A stretch of DNA of 64,000 bases from Cupriavidus campinensis (GTDB lineage: Bacteria; Pseudomonadota; Gammaproteobacteria; Burkholderiales; Burkholderiaceae). A model generated the notes under the pieces. The model was not told the DNA's origin and made no database searches. It saw nothing but the letters and a program-made list of their open reading frames with translations. This document shows positions 52,816 to 62,288 of this stretch, in pieces (the first letter of the stretch is position 1; each line of letters starts with the position of its first letter). Where the stretch lies: NCBI RefSeq assembly GCF_905397395.1, contig NZ_CAJPVH010000015.1, positions 42,786 through 106,785 of the forward strand, written 5' to 3'. The position numbers and the translations under genes were made by a program.

Positions 52816-54183
52816 ATGCGAAAGCTTTGGGCCCCCAACTGGCTGTCCGCAAGGCGGCACAACGCTCAATCCACATCGTCGCCCGCCACCCAGCCCACGC
52901 GCGAGCAAAGCCGCTACGCGCTGATGGCATGGCTGGCGGCCGCGCTGATGTCTGCCGGCGTGGCACACGCGCAACTGAATGTGGAAATCACCGGGGTGGG
53001 TTCGAACCAGTTTCCGGTGGCCACCGCCAACTTCCAGGGCGAGGCGCAGGCCCCGCAGAACCTGACCGCCATCATCCGCAGCGACCTGGTCAACAGCGGC
53101 CGCTTCCGCAACGTGGATCCGGGCGGCGCCACCGTGGCCGAATCGGCCCAGGTGGACCTGGGCAGCTGGAAGTCGCGCGGCGCCGATGCCTTCGTGGCTG
53201 GCAGCGTCACCCCCGCCGGCAACGGCCAGTACGAGGTGCGTTTCCGCCTGTACGACACGGTCAAGGGCCAGAGCCTGGGCGGCCTGGCCTTCACGGTCGG
53301 CCAGAACCAGCTGCGCGTGACCGCGCACAAGATCGCCGACTATATCTACGAGAAGCTGCTCGGCGAGCGAGGCGTGTTTGCCACGCGCCTGTCGTACGTG
53401 TCGAAGGTGGGCAACCGCTACCAGCTGCTGATCTCCGATTCGGACGGCCAGAACGCGCAGATCGCGCTGACCAGCACCGAGCCGATCATCTCGCCGTCGT
53501 GGTCGCCTGACGGCCGCCGCGTGGCCTACGTCTCGTTCGAGGCGCGCAAGCCGGTGGTCTACGTGCACGACCTGGCCACGGGCAAGCGCACGCTGGTGTC
53601 GAACCAGAAGGGCAACAACAGCGCGCCGTCGTGGTCGCCGGACGGCCAGCGCCTGGCGCTGGCGCTCTCGCGTGACGGCAATACGCAGGTGTACCTGGTC
53701 AACGCCGATGGTTCGGGCCTGCGCCGCATCTCGCGCAGCAGCGCCATCGACACCGAGCCGCAGTTCTCGCCGGACGGCCGGAGCATCTACTTCACGAGCG
53801 ATCGCGGCGGTGCGCCGCAGATCTACCGCATGCCGGCCTCGGGCGAAGAGGGCGGCGCGGCGCAACGCGTGACGTTCAAGGGCAACTACAACGTCAGTCC
53901 GCGCCTCTCGCCGGACGGCAAGTACCTGGCCTTCATCTCGCGTTCGGGCGGCTTCAAGCTACAGCTGCAGGACCTCTCCAACGGTGACGTGACGTCCCTC
54001 ACCGATACGTCCAATGACGAAGCCCCGAGCTTCGCCGCCAACGGCAAGTACATTCTTTACGCCACCCGCGTGGGCGGCCGCTCGGTGCTGGCGGCGGTGT
54101 CCACGGATGGCCGTACGAAGCAGGTGCTGTCTCTCCAGTCCGGCGAAGTTCGCGAGCCGTCCTGGGGTCCTTTCATGCAATAG
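52816..54183 (+). CDS. tolB: Tol-Pal system beta-propeller protein TolB
   Basis: A 455-residue TolB. The signal peptide is odd: 33 polar residues precede [18 protein letters not shown], with cleavage predicted after residue 52. The mature protein has the N-terminal alpha/beta domain ([20 protein letters not shown]) and a six-bladed propeller seen as repeated [21 protein letters not shown] motifs. TolB binds Pal and, when pulled by TolA, releases it from peptidoglycan. GAGGAG upstream supports ATG 52816. A 205-base gap separates it from tolA. Confidence 0.95.
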   Translation: MRKLWAPNWLSARRHNAQSTSSPATQPTREQSRYALMAWLAAALMSAGVAHAQLNVEITGVGSNQFPVATANFQGEAQAPQNLTAIIRSDLVNSGRFRNVDPGGATVAESAQVDLGSWKSRGADAFVAGSVTPAGNGQYEVRFRLYDTVKGQSLGGLAFTVGQNQLRVTAHKIADYIYEKLLGERGVFATRLSYVSKVGNRYQLLISDSDGQNAQIALTSTEPIISPSWSPDGRRVAYVSFEARKPVVYVHDLATGKRTLVSNQKGNNSAPSWSPDGQRLALALSRDGNTQVYLVNADGSGLRRISRSSAIDTEPQFSPDGRSIYFTSDRGGAPQIYRMPASGEEGGAAQRVTFKGNYNVSPRLSPDGKYLAFISRSGGFKLQLQDLSNGDVTSLTDTSNDEAPSFAANGKYILYATRVGGRSVLAAVSTDGRTKQVLSLQSGEVREPSWGPFMQ

Positions 54184-54211
54184 TGCAATAGAAAAAAGAG
54201 GAGTTATTGCC

Positions 54212-54721
54212 ATGTCCCAAATGATGACCAAGTCGCTCGCCCTCGCCGCCCTGCTCGCACTGGGCGCCTGCAGCTCCGGCGTGAAGCTGGATGACACCGC
54301 CAAGTCGGGTGCCGGCGCTACGCCGACCACCGACCCGCGCGCCGTGGCGCCGGTTGACGTCTCGCGTGACCCGCTGAACGATCCGAACAGCCCGCTGGCC
54401 AAGCGCAGCGTGTACTTCGACTTCGACAGCTACAGCGTGAAGTCCGACTACCAGAGCATGCTGCAGGCCCACTCGCAGTACCTGGGCGCCAACAAGGGTC
54501 GCAAGATCCTGATCCAGGGCAACACCGACGAACGCGGCACCAGCGAGTACAACCTCGCCCTGGGCCAGAAGCGTGCCGAGGCCGTGCGCCGTTCGCTGTC
54601 GTCGCTCGGCGTGCCCGAGTCGCAGATGGAAGCCGTGAGCCTGGGCAAGGAAAAGCCGAAGGCCACCGGTCACGACGAAGCGTCGTGGGCCGAGAACCGT
54701 CGCGCCGACATCGCCTACTGA
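54212..54721 (+). CDS. pal: peptidoglycan-associated lipoprotein Pal
   Basis: A 169-residue lipoprotein. Signal peptide with lipobox LGAC (Cys at residue 20) and Ser at +2, suiting outer-membrane sorting. The OmpA-like domain contains VYFDFDSYSVKSDYQSMLQA, GNTDERGTSEYNLALGQKRA and the C-terminal SWAENRRADIAY; Asp and Arg in these motifs bind diaminopimelate of peptidoglycan. AGAGGAG lies a suitable distance upstream of ATG 54212. It tethers the outer membrane to the wall with TolB and TolA. Confidence 0.97.
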   Translation: MSQMMTKSLALAALLALGACSSGVKLDDTAKSGAGATPTTDPRAVAPVDVSRDPLNDPNSPLAKRSVYFDFDSYSVKSDYQSMLQAHSQYLGANKGRKILIQGNTDERGTSEYNLALGQKRAEAVRRSLSSLGVPESQMEAVSLGKEKPKATGHDEASWAENRRADIAY

Positions 54722-54738
54722 TCTACGGATAAGTCTTC

Positions 54739-55494
54739 ATGAATGCTCGCGCATCCACCCTGTTGTGGCTGGCGGCCGTCTCAGGCGGCTTGCTGGCAGC
54801 CACGTCCGCGCACGCCGGCGTCTTCGACGACGACGAGGCGCGCCGCGCCGTGATCACGTTGCGGGACCAGTTCAACGGTTTCCAGGCAACGGCTTCCCAG
54901 CGCATCGACCAGAACAGCAAGGCCCAGCTCGACATGCAGAACCAGCTCGAAGGTCTGCGGCAAGAGGTGGCCCGCCTGCGCGGTCAGAACGAGGTGCTCC
55001 AGAACGCGGTGGATACGCTGCAGAAGCAGCAGAAGGACTACTACGCTGACCTGGACGCGCGGCTCAAGAAGTTCGAGCCGCAACAGGTGACCGTGGACGG
55101 CCGCGAGGGCCTGGCCCAACCGACCGAGAAGCCCGAGTACGACGCGGCGCTGAAGCAGTTCCAGTCGGGCGACTTCAAGGGTGCGGGCAATGCGTTCTCG
55201 GCGTTTGCCAAGAAGTATCCGCAAAGCCCCTACCTGCCGCTGGCGCAGTTCTGGCTCGGCAATTCGCTCTACGCGCAGCGTGACTACAAGGGCTCGACGA
55301 CGGTCCTGCAGAGCATGGTGTCGGCCAACCCGACGCATCCGAAGGTGCCGGACGCCATGATCGCCATCGCCAACAACCAGCTCGAGTCCGGCCAGAAGGC
55401 CGCGGCGAAGAAGACGCTGGAGACGGTGGTGGCCAAGTATCCGGGCACCGAAGGGGCCCAGGCCGCGAGCAACCGGCTCAAGACCCTGAAGTAA
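54739..55494 (+). CDS. cpoB: Tol-Pal system protein YbgF (cell division coordinator CpoB)
   Basis: A 251-residue periplasmic protein with signal peptide ending SAHA near residue 26. The N-terminal coiled coil (about residues 45-115, [20 protein letters not shown]) mediates trimerisation and binding to TolA; the C-terminal half has TPR units such as [20 protein letters not shown] and [20 protein letters not shown]. In E. coli CpoB coordinates peptidoglycan synthesis with outer-membrane constriction. Last gene of the Tol-Pal operon, followed by a terminator. Confidence 0.95.
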   Translation: MNARASTLLWLAAVSGGLLAATSAHAGVFDDDEARRAVITLRDQFNGFQATASQRIDQNSKAQLDMQNQLEGLRQEVARLRGQNEVLQNAVDTLQKQQKDYYADLDARLKKFEPQQVTVDGREGLAQPTEKPEYDAALKQFQSGDFKGAGNAFSAFAKKYPQSPYLPLAQFWLGNSLYAQRDYKGSTTVLQSMVSANPTHPKVPDAMIAIANNQLESGQKAAAKKTLETVVAKYPGTEGAQAASNRLKTLK

Positions 55495-55525
55495 CCGGCC
55501 TGCCTGGCAGTACCGTTGCAGGAGG

Positions 55526-55560
55526 AAGCCCGCTGGAGATTCTGGCGGGCTTTTTCTTTT
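55526..55560 (+). terminator. rho-independent terminator of the Tol-Pal operon
   Basis: AAGCCCGC (55526-55533) pairs with GCGGGCTT (55545-55552), loop of 11 bases, then a T-rich tail TTTTTCTTTT to 55560. Confidence 0.85.
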
Positions 55561-55688
55561 GGAACGATGGGAGGACCCGGCGATGGGCACCATCAGCCCG
55601 GCCTGATTGGGGGCGGCCCGCCGGCGCGCTAAAATACGCGCTTTCGCAGTCAGCGACCCCCATTCCGCGCCGTCCGCGCCCCCTGATC

Positions 55689-56372
55689 ATGACCAAACGC
55701 GCCATCGTCCTGCTTTCTGGCGGACTTGACTCCGCCACCGTCCTCGCCATGGCCAACGCCGCCGGGTTTGAAACCTACGCGCTGTCCATGCGCTACGGCC
55801 AGCGGCATTCGTCCGAGCTGGAGGCCGCGAAGCTGGTGGCGGCGGCGCTGGGCGCGAAGCGCCACGAGATCATCGACCTCGACCTGCGCCGCTTCGGCGG
55901 CTCCGCGCTGACCGACGACACCCTCGACGTGCCGACCGACGGCGCCACCGGCGGCATTCCGATTACCTACGTGCCGGCCCGCAACACGATCATGCTGTCG
56001 CTGGCCCTGGGCTGGGCCGAGGCGATCGGCGGCCGCGACCTGTTCTTCGGCGCCAACGCCGTGGACTACTCCGGCTATCCTGACTGCCGCCCCGAGTACG
56101 TGTCCGCCTACGAGGCGCTCGCCAACCTCGCCACCAAGGCCGGCGTGGAGGGCGACCGCTTCCGCGTGCACGCGCCCATCATCGACATGACCAAGGCCGA
56201 GATCATCCGCGCGGGCGTGAAGCTGGGCGTGGACTACGGCCTGACCGTCTCCTGCTACAAGGCCGACGACGCAGGCCGCGCCTGTGGCGTGTGCGACTCC
56301 TGCCGCATCCGCCGCGCCGGCTTCGAGACGGCGGGCGTGCCCGACCCCACGCGCTACCAGGCCGCTGCCTGA
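55689..56372 (+). CDS. queC: 7-cyano-7-deazaguanine synthase
   Basis: A 227-residue ATP-dependent enzyme that converts 7-carboxy-7-deazaguanine to preQ0 in queuosine biosynthesis. The PP-loop [16 protein letters not shown] and the zinc-binding C-terminal cluster [11 protein letters not shown] are intact. It follows the Tol-Pal terminator with its own short leader. In many betaproteobacteria queC, queD or queE are neighbours of the tol-pal operon; queE and queD are not in this window. Confidence 0.96.
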   Translation: MTKRAIVLLSGGLDSATVLAMANAAGFETYALSMRYGQRHSSELEAAKLVAAALGAKRHEIIDLDLRRFGGSALTDDTLDVPTDGATGGIPITYVPARNTIMLSLALGWAEAIGGRDLFFGANAVDYSGYPDCRPEYVSAYEALANLATKAGVEGDRFRVHAPIIDMTKAEIIRAGVKLGVDYGLTVSCYKADDAGRACGVCDSCRIRRAGFETAGVPDPTRYQAAA

Positions 56373-56423
56373 TTGATTCCTGCACCAGCACATCATAAAA
56401 ATACGAGTCACCCCCGGTCCACC

Positions 56424-57539
56424 ATGCCTGACATCGACATTCCCGCGCTCACCCACACCGTGCTGTGGAGCACGTTTGCCCTGACCTTCCTGTTCGGCGC
56501 CATTCTCCAGCGCACGCATTTCTGCACGATGGGCGCCATCTCGGACATCGTGAACATCGGCGACTGGAGCCGCATGCGCATGTGGGTCATGGCCATCGGC
56601 GTGGCGATGATCGGCACCGGCGCGCTGGCCTGGGCCGGCCTGATCGACCCGACCAAGACGATCTACACCTCGGCGAAGCTGGCCTGGCTGTCGGCGGCGG
56701 TGGGCGGGCTGATGTTCGGCTTTGGCATGGTGCTGGCCTCCGGCTGCGGCAGCAAGACGCTGGTGCGCATCGGCGCGGGCAACCTGAAGTCGCTGGTGGT
56801 GTTCGTGTTCCTGGGGCTCTCCGCCTATATGACGCTGCGCGGCCTGTTTGGCGTGGTGCGCGTGAACACGGTCGATGCAGTGTCCGTGGCGCTGCCGGCC
56901 ACGCAGGACCTGCCGTCGCTGGTGGCGCAGGGCAGTGGCATGGCGCGCGGCACGCTGCAACTGGCGCTGGGCGGCGCGATCGGTGCGGCGCTGGTGCTGT
57001 GGGCGCTGGCGGGACGCGGATTCCGGACCTTCGACAACGTGCTCGGGGGCCTCGGCGTGGGGCTGATCATCGTTGGCATGTGGTACGTGTCCGGCCATCT
57101 CGGCTATGTGTCGGAAGACCCGAACACGCTCGAGGAACTGTTCGTCGGCACGAACAGCGGCCGCATGGAAAGCCTGAGCTTCGTGGCGCCGTACGCCTAC
57201 ACGCTGGACTGGCTGATGATGTTCAGCGACAAGAGCAAGGTGCTGACCATCGGCATCGTCAGCGTGATCGGCGTGATTGCCGGCGCGGCGGTGTACGCGC
57301 TGGCCACGCGCTCGTTCCGCTGGGAAGGCTTCGGCAATGCCGAGGATGTGGCCAACCACATGGTGGGCGGCATGCTGATGGGCGCGGGCGGCGTGACGGC
57401 ACTGGGCTGCACCATCGGGCAGGGGCTCTCGGGCGTCTCGACGCTGGCCGTGGGGTCCTTCATCGCGCTCGCGGGCATCGTGATCGGCGCGTGGCTGGCC
57501 TTCAAGTACCAGATATGGCGACTGGAGCGCATGGCCTGA
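56424..57539 (+). CDS. YeeE/YedE family sulfur-compound transporter (TsuA-like)
   Basis: A 371-residue membrane protein with about nine to eleven hydrophobic segments. Conserved Cys-containing motifs QRTHFCTMG, VLASGCGSKTL and TALGCTIGQGLSG match the relay cysteines of the thiosulfate transporter TsuA (YeeE). It may import thiosulfate or move sulfur for thiolation. ATG 56424 gives the family start; an in-frame ATG at 56373 directly after queC has no similarity. The family's small TusA-like partner is not encoded next to it. Confidence 0.88.
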   Translation: MPDIDIPALTHTVLWSTFALTFLFGAILQRTHFCTMGAISDIVNIGDWSRMRMWVMAIGVAMIGTGALAWAGLIDPTKTIYTSAKLAWLSAAVGGLMFGFGMVLASGCGSKTLVRIGAGNLKSLVVFVFLGLSAYMTLRGLFGVVRVNTVDAVSVALPATQDLPSLVAQGSGMARGTLQLALGGAIGAALVLWALAGRGFRTFDNVLGGLGVGLIIVGMWYVSGHLGYVSEDPNTLEELFVGTNSGRMESLSFVAPYAYTLDWLMMFSDKSKVLTIGIVSVIGVIAGAAVYALATRSFRWEGFGNAEDVANHMVGGMLMGAGGVTALGCTIGQGLSGVSTLAVGSFIALAGIVIGAWLAFKYQIWRLERMA

Positions 57540-57542
57540 GGG

Positions 57543-57571
57543 TTGACGCCTGACAGGTACCTCTCTATAAT
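57543..57571 (+). promoter_or_regulatory. consensus sigma-70 promoter for tRNA-Lys
   Basis: TTGACG (57543-57548), a 17-base spacer, and a perfect TATAAT (57566-57571), 19 bases before the mature tRNA 5' end. Confidence 0.85.
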
Positions 57572-57589
57572 CGCGGATTCGATTTTTGC

Positions 57590-57665
57590 GGGTCGTTAGC
57601 TCAGTCGGTAGAGCAGCGGACTTTTAATCCGTTGGTCGCGTGTTCGAGTCACGCACGACCCACCA
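57590..57665 (+). tRNA. tRNA-Lys (anticodon TTT)
   Basis: Complete cloverleaf: acceptor stem GGGTCGT / ACGACCC, D-arm AGCTCAGTCGGTAGAGC, anticodon loop CTTTTAA (anticodon TTT), T-loop GTTCGAGTC, discriminator A and encoded CCA (57663-57665). Confidence 0.97.
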
Positions 57666-57674
57666 GCATTGCAG

Positions 57675-57713
57675 AAGGGCCTGTGGCGCAAGTCACAGGC
57701 CCTTTTTGTTTTT
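57675..57713 (+). terminator. rho-independent terminator of tRNA-Lys
   Basis: GGGCCTGTG (57677-57685) pairs with CACAGGCCC (57694-57702), loop of eight bases, followed by TTTTTGTTTTT. It ends a single-tRNA transcript. Confidence 0.9.
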
Positions 57714-57844
57714 GTTTGGCCTTTCCGCCCCCGGCGTGTGCCGCCGCACAGAACTCCTGCGCCGTGCGTCCAAAATCCATGGTTCATCCCGTGCGCCTCT
57801 GCCGGCGCGCGAACCCCTCATTTCGGATGCGATGAGACGACACG

Positions 57845-58753
57845 ATGAACAGCCTTCTGGCTCGCCTGGCCGCGCTGCTGGCGTGGGGGCTGGTCGCTGT
57901 AGGCGCCGCGCAGGCGTCTGACATCGCCTGCCAGCCAGCGCCGCAGTCCGCCACGGCGCGCTGTGACGATCCGGTGTCGCCCGGCCAGCGCTGCGGCAGC
58001 CCGCCGGACCGCCGCCCCGTGGCCCAGCGCATGATCTGCGAATACGCGATGCTCCACATGGGCTACCTGCGGATCGACGACGACCAGCGCCGCCAGTTGC
58101 GTGCCGGCACGCTGCGCATGGGCGACTTGCAGGCGTGGCGCCGCAAGCGCGATGCCTGTACCTCCGTGCCGTGCCTCGATGCCGTGTTCGCCGAATGGTG
58201 GCGCCACCGTGGCGACCGGCTGACTGCCGGCAGGCCGCCCGCGCAGCCGCCGTCCAGGCCGGTGCAGGCGCGGCCGGCGCCGGAATTCTCCGCGGCGACC
58301 CGCCCGGAGGTGCCGCCCGCAACCCTCGTTCCCGTCTCGCCGCCCACCGCCGAATCGACGCCTGCATTGCCCGACGCGGCCCCCGTGCTGGCGCTGACGA
58401 TGGCGGCGCCGCCTGACGCCCTCCCGCAGTCGTCGCTGCTCTCCTCGGTGCACGATACCCGGCCGCCACTGCCCAAGGAGGAGGTCGGTGGCGCCTTCGC
58501 GAACTTCTCCACCCGGCATGCGATGGCCTGGGCCTGGCTGCTGTGGCTCGGGCTGCTGCTGGTGGCGAGCGTCGGGCTGGACTGGGTGCTGAAGCGCCGC
58601 GAACGGCCATCCCGGGCCGAGGGCCAGCCGGAAGCGGCCGGCGCCGCCAGCGAGGTCCGCCATCGTCCGGCCATCCCCCGCGTGGCCATCGTGCTCGGCA
58701 CGCTGCTGGCGCTGAACGCGATTCTGCTGCTGGCGGTGTTCGTCAGCCGCTAG
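57845..58753 (+). CDS. secreted/membrane protein with LprI-like N-terminal domain
   Basis: A 302-residue protein of unknown function. Signal peptide to about residue 24 (GAAQAS). Residues about 30-125 carry Cys pairs and the pattern ICEYAMLHM...LQAWRRKRDACTSVPCLDAVFAEW, resembling the LprI-type domain (ICxxxxL...QxAWLxxRDxC...CL), known for lysozyme inhibition in some members. A Pro/Ala-rich linker (about 130-205) follows, then two membrane helices (about 222-242 and 278-298), which places the Cys domain in the periplasm. The ribosome-binding site is weak. It stands alone between tRNA-Lys and the GGDEF-EAL gene. Confidence 0.65.
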   Translation: MNSLLARLAALLAWGLVAVGAAQASDIACQPAPQSATARCDDPVSPGQRCGSPPDRRPVAQRMICEYAMLHMGYLRIDDDQRRQLRAGTLRMGDLQAWRRKRDACTSVPCLDAVFAEWWRHRGDRLTAGRPPAQPPSRPVQARPAPEFSAATRPEVPPATLVPVSPPTAESTPALPDAAPVLALTMAAPPDALPQSSLLSSVHDTRPPLPKEEVGGAFANFSTRHAMAWAWLLWLGLLLVASVGLDWVLKRRERPSRAEGQPEAAGAASEVRHRPAIPRVAIVLGTLLALNAILLLAVFVSR

Positions 58754-58890
58754 GGGCCAATTAACCAGTCTGAGTTAGAGACAGCGCCGTTCCCGGTCAT
58801 CGAAAATGCACTTGGCACGCCGCACCCCGGCGTGGCCATCGCTTCATTCGTCCACTGGGTCAGCGCCGCACGCCGGCGCGGGATGTCTCT

Positions 58891-61743
58891 ATGCAGCAAG
58901 GCGGTACCGCCCTCCCGGCCAATGAGCATGTTCTGCGCATCATCTGGCCGTTCCTGCCCGTGGTGCTGGCGCTCGCATTGTTCTGTCTGGCCAGCGTCGA
59001 CATGTTGTCCGCCGCGCGCGGTTTCGTGGCTGGCGAGAGCCTGTGGTCGAAGGGGCAGAAGGACGCGGTGATGCACCTGCTGCGCTATGCGGATGCGCGC
59101 GACCCTGCCGACTTCGACGCCTACCGGGCCGCCATCGCCGTGCCCCTCGGGGACAGGCAGGCCCGTCTCGAACTCGAAAAACGTCCCGATTTCAATCGCC
59201 AGGTGGCCGTGGAAGGGCTGCTCATCGGCGGCAATCACCACGACGACATCCCCGGGATGATCCGGCTGTACCGCTATTTCCGGAATGTGACGGAAATCGA
59301 CCGGGCGATTGCCGTCTGGGCCGCCGCCGACGTGGACATCGCCCACCTGACGGTGGTGGCGAACCACTTGCGCGAATGTGTCGGCACGCCGGCGGAACCG
59401 GCCTGCCTGCCCCCGCTCCAACGCGAGATTGCCGAACTGGACGCGCGGCTCGGGCCAATGGCGATGGCGTTCTCGGCCGCGCTGGGCCAGGCATCGCGGC
59501 GCGTGCGGGGTGTGCTGCTGTCCGGCACCGTGCTGCTGACGATCCTGCTGCTGGGCTGTGCCTCGTGGCTGTCGATGCGCACCCAGCGCAAGGAGCGCCA
59601 GCTGCGCGCCGCGCTGGCCAAGAGCGAGCAGCGGCTGCAACTGGCCGTGGCGGGCAGCAACGATGGCCTCTGGGACTGGCATCCCCACCATGGCGAACTC
59701 TATTTCTCGCCGCGCTGCGCCGAGATGCTCGGCTTTGGCGCCGACGAGCTGCCGCACGCACGCGAAACCCTGCTGGCGCTGATGCATCCGGCCGATGTGG
59801 CCGAGTTCGACCGCCAACTGGCCCGCCACGTGCGGGAGGGCACGCCCTACGATGTGGAGATCCGCCTGCGCCGCAAGCCGGGCGGCTACCTGTGGGTCCG
59901 CGCGCGCGGCCGCATGGTGCGCAGCCCGGTGGGCAAGGCGGTGCGGATGGCGGGCTCCCTGAGCGATATTTCCGACCGCAAGCGCTTCGAGGCGCAGCTG
60001 TTCGCCGAGAAGGAGCGTGCCCAGGTCACGCTGCGCGCTATCGGTGAGGCGGTGGTGACGACCGATGTCTGGGGGCGCATCGATTCGATGAACCCGGCCG
60101 CCGAGCGCCTGACCGGCTGGTCCGAGGCCGAGGCGGCCGGCTGTTTCCTGGCCCAGGTTTGCCCGCTGCTGGACGAATCGACCAGCATGCCGGTGACCGA
60201 CCTGGTGCCGCGCGCGCTGGAAGACTGCTGGCCGAGCCAGTCGGTGATGCTGCTGGCGGGCCGCGCCGAAGAAGGGCCGGTAGTGGTCAAGCCTTCGGTG
60301 GCGCTGATGCGCGACAAGGGCGGGCACGCCATCGGCGTGGTGTTGGTGCTGCACGACGTGAGCATGGAGCGCGCCCACGCTGCCCAACTGGCGCACGAGG
60401 CCAGCCACGATGCGCTGACCGGGCTGGTCAACCGCGTCGAATTCGAGCGCCGCGTGGCGGCCGCCATCGCCCGCGTGCGGCAGGAGGGCGCCGCGCACAC
60501 GTTGATGTACCTCGATCTGGACCAGTTCAAGGTGGTCAATGACACCTGCGGCCATGCCGCCGGCGACGAGCTGATCCGCCAGATGGCCGCCGTCATGCGC
60601 CAGCAGCTGCGCAAGGGCGATACGCTGGCGCGGCTTGGCGGCGATGAATTCGGCGTGCTGCTGGAACATTGCGAGGCGGGCGATGGCGAACGCGTGGCCG
60701 AGGCCCTGCGGCGTGCCATTGCCACGTTCCGCTACGCGCATCGACAGCGAATCTTCTCATTGGGGGTCAGCATCGGACTGGTCCGAATCGATGCCGGTAC
60801 CGGCAAGGTCGAGGAGGCGCTGAGTGCTGCCGATGCGGCCTGCTACATGGCGAAGGAGGGTGGCCGCAACCGCGTGCAGGTGTATCTGCCGAACGACAGC
60901 GTGGTACGCGCCCGGCACGGCGAGATGGAGTGGGTCAGCCGGGTGCACGCGGCGCTGAGCGCGGGGCGCTTCTGCCTCTACGCGCAGGACATCGTGCCGC
61001 TGCAGGCGTCAGAACCGGGCACGGCGGGTTCGGCTGGCGGGGCGGGCCGGCATATCGAGCTGCTGCTGCGCCTGGTGGACGAGCAGGGTCAACTGGTGCC
61101 GCCAATGGCCTTCGTGCCGGCGTGCGAGCGCTACAACCTGATGCCGATGATCGACCGATGGGTGGTGGAAACTGCGTTCGCGGCGCTGGCGCGGATGCAT
61201 GCCGAGCAGCCCGGCGAGATCGGCATGTGCTCGATCAACATGTCCGGCGCTTCGCTGGCCGATGCACACTTCCCAGGCTTCGTGCGGCAGCAGGCTGTCC
61301 GCCATGACATCGCTTTGTCCGGCATCTGTTTCGAAATCACGGAAACGGCGGCGATCAACAACCTGGCGCAGGCGGCGGCCTTCATTGAGCAACTGCAGGG
61401 CATGGGCTGCGTGTTTGCGCTCGACGACTTCGGCGCGGGCATGTCGTCATTCGCCTATTTGAAACACCTGCCGGCGGCTTACCTGAAGATCGACGGCAGC
61501 TTCGTGCGCGAGATGCTCGATGACCCGGTCAACGCGGTGATGGTGGAGGTGATCCAGCGGATCGGGCACGCGATGGGCAAGAAGACCATCGCCGAGTTCG
61601 TCGAGTCGGAGGCGATGCGGGAGCGGCTGCGGGCGTTGGGCGTGGACTACGCCCAGGGCCAGTTGATCGGCGCGCCGGCGCCCTTCGCACGCGGCAACGC
61701 CGTGGTGGTGGACGGCGCCGAGCGGTTCGCCGTCACCCTCTGA
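58891..61743 (+). CDS. membrane sensor with PAS, GGDEF and EAL domains (cyclic di-GMP turnover)
   Basis: A 950-residue inner-membrane protein. Two membrane helices (about residues 18-40 and 205-228) enclose a periplasmic sensor of unknown fold. Two PAS domains follow (about 245-365 and 370-490). The diguanylate cyclase domain has LGGDEFGV (GGDEF at 583-587) and an inhibitory site RKGD five residues before it. The EAL domain has ELL at 723-725 instead of EAL, DDFGAG at 845-850 and KIDGSFV, with the main metal ligands kept, so both synthesis and hydrolysis are possible. It could control pili or polysaccharide made elsewhere in this window, but nothing here proves that. Confidence 0.92.
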   Translation: MQQGGTALPANEHVLRIIWPFLPVVLALALFCLASVDMLSAARGFVAGESLWSKGQKDAVMHLLRYADARDPADFDAYRAAIAVPLGDRQARLELEKRPDFNRQVAVEGLLIGGNHHDDIPGMIRLYRYFRNVTEIDRAIAVWAAADVDIAHLTVVANHLRECVGTPAEPACLPPLQREIAELDARLGPMAMAFSAALGQASRRVRGVLLSGTVLLTILLLGCASWLSMRTQRKERQLRAALAKSEQRLQLAVAGSNDGLWDWHPHHGELYFSPRCAEMLGFGADELPHARETLLALMHPADVAEFDRQLARHVREGTPYDVEIRLRRKPGGYLWVRARGRMVRSPVGKAVRMAGSLSDISDRKRFEAQLFAEKERAQVTLRAIGEAVVTTDVWGRIDSMNPAAERLTGWSEAEAAGCFLAQVCPLLDESTSMPVTDLVPRALEDCWPSQSVMLLAGRAEEGPVVVKPSVALMRDKGGHAIGVVLVLHDVSMERAHAAQLAHEASHDALTGLVNRVEFERRVAAAIARVRQEGAAHTLMYLDLDQFKVVNDTCGHAAGDELIRQMAAVMRQQLRKGDTLARLGGDEFGVLLEHCEAGDGERVAEALRRAIATFRYAHRQRIFSLGVSIGLVRIDAGTGKVEEALSAADAACYMAKEGGRNRVQVYLPNDSVVRARHGEMEWVSRVHAALSAGRFCLYAQDIVPLQASEPGTAGSAGGAGRHIELLLRLVDEQGQLVPPMAFVPACERYNLMPMIDRWVVETAFAALARMHAEQPGEIGMCSINMSGASLADAHFPGFVRQQAVRHDIALSGICFEITETAAINNLAQAAAFIEQLQGMGCVFALDDFGAGMSSFAYLKHLPAAYLKIDGSFVREMLDDPVNAVMVEVIQRIGHAMGKKTIAEFVESEAMRERLRALGVDYAQGQLIGAPAPFARGNAVVVDGAERFAVTL

Positions 61744-61772
61744 GGTAGCTTCAGGCCAGGTTCAGTCCAGGT

Positions 61773-62288
61773 TCAGGGCTGGGCCGGCGGCGGTGCGTTC
61801 GGCGTGGGGGAGGGCACGAGCGGGTCCCGGAAGCCGGTATCGAATGCCTTGGCGGCGACGACCTCGGCCGCGCTGGCCGGGGTCCTTGTATCCTGCCAGG
61901 TCTTGTAGGCCCAGTATCCGGCGCCGGCGACCATGCCGTATTTCGACAGCTTCCAGGCCATGCGGCCAATGGCGGTCCGGCGCAGCAGCGGCATCGCCAG
62001 GGTGATGGCGGTGCTCAGCATCGGGTAATCGCGCGTCACGCCCAGCATCTTGAGCCAGCCCGAGGGCCGCGTCAGCCGGGGCAGCCAGGCGCCCACATTG
62101 GTCATGCGGCGCGCGCCGCCGCGCACCTGGCGCAGCGCCTGCACGGCGTCGTAGCGTTCCAGCGCCGCGCGGGTGATCAGCAGTTCCTTGCGCACGGCCA
62201 GCGGGAGTTTCACCTCGCGCGAGAATCGTACCGGGCGCGGATGGTCGGCGCGGCGTTCGTCCATGGAGTCGTCGTCGGGCGTGGTCAT
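61773..62288 (-). CDS. DUF3318 domain-containing protein
   Basis: A 171-residue protein with an acidic and basic N-terminus (TPDDDSMDERRADHPRPVRF), a helical region VRKELLITRAALERYDAVQAL, hydrophobic segments near YPMLSTAITLAMPLLRRTAI and YGMVAGAGYWAYKTW, and a Pro-rich C-terminus. It matches my memory of DUF3318 proteins, which in Burkholderiales accompany a holin-like and a DUF883 gene as here. ATG 62288 overlaps the upstream stop by four bases. Function unknown; a membrane-associated stress role is a guess from context. Confidence 0.7.
   Translation of the reverse strand: MTTPDDDSMDERRADHPRPVRFSREVKLPLAVRKELLITRAALERYDAVQALRQVRGGARRMTNVGAWLPRLTRPSGWLKMLGVTRDYPMLSTAITLAMPLLRRTAIGRMAWKLSKYGMVAGAGYWAYKTWQDTRTPASAAEVVAAKAFDTGFRDPLVPSPTPNAPPPAQP

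Noticed and set aside
55650..57359. A 569-codon minus-strand reading frame
   Set aside because: It is antisense to queC and the YeeE-type transporter gene, both of which are well supported; composition is of the antisense type.
58810..58823. ACTTGGCACGCCGC, a 14-base match to the sigma-54-like site at 21632, upstream of the GGDEF-EAL gene
   Set aside because: The -12 element TTGC is missing (ACCC follows), so it cannot be a sigma-54 promoter; the match may be chance.
58750..60741. A 663-codon minus-strand reading frame
   Set aside because: It mirrors the GGDEF-EAL gene, whose motifs are unmistakable; no family features on the minus strand.
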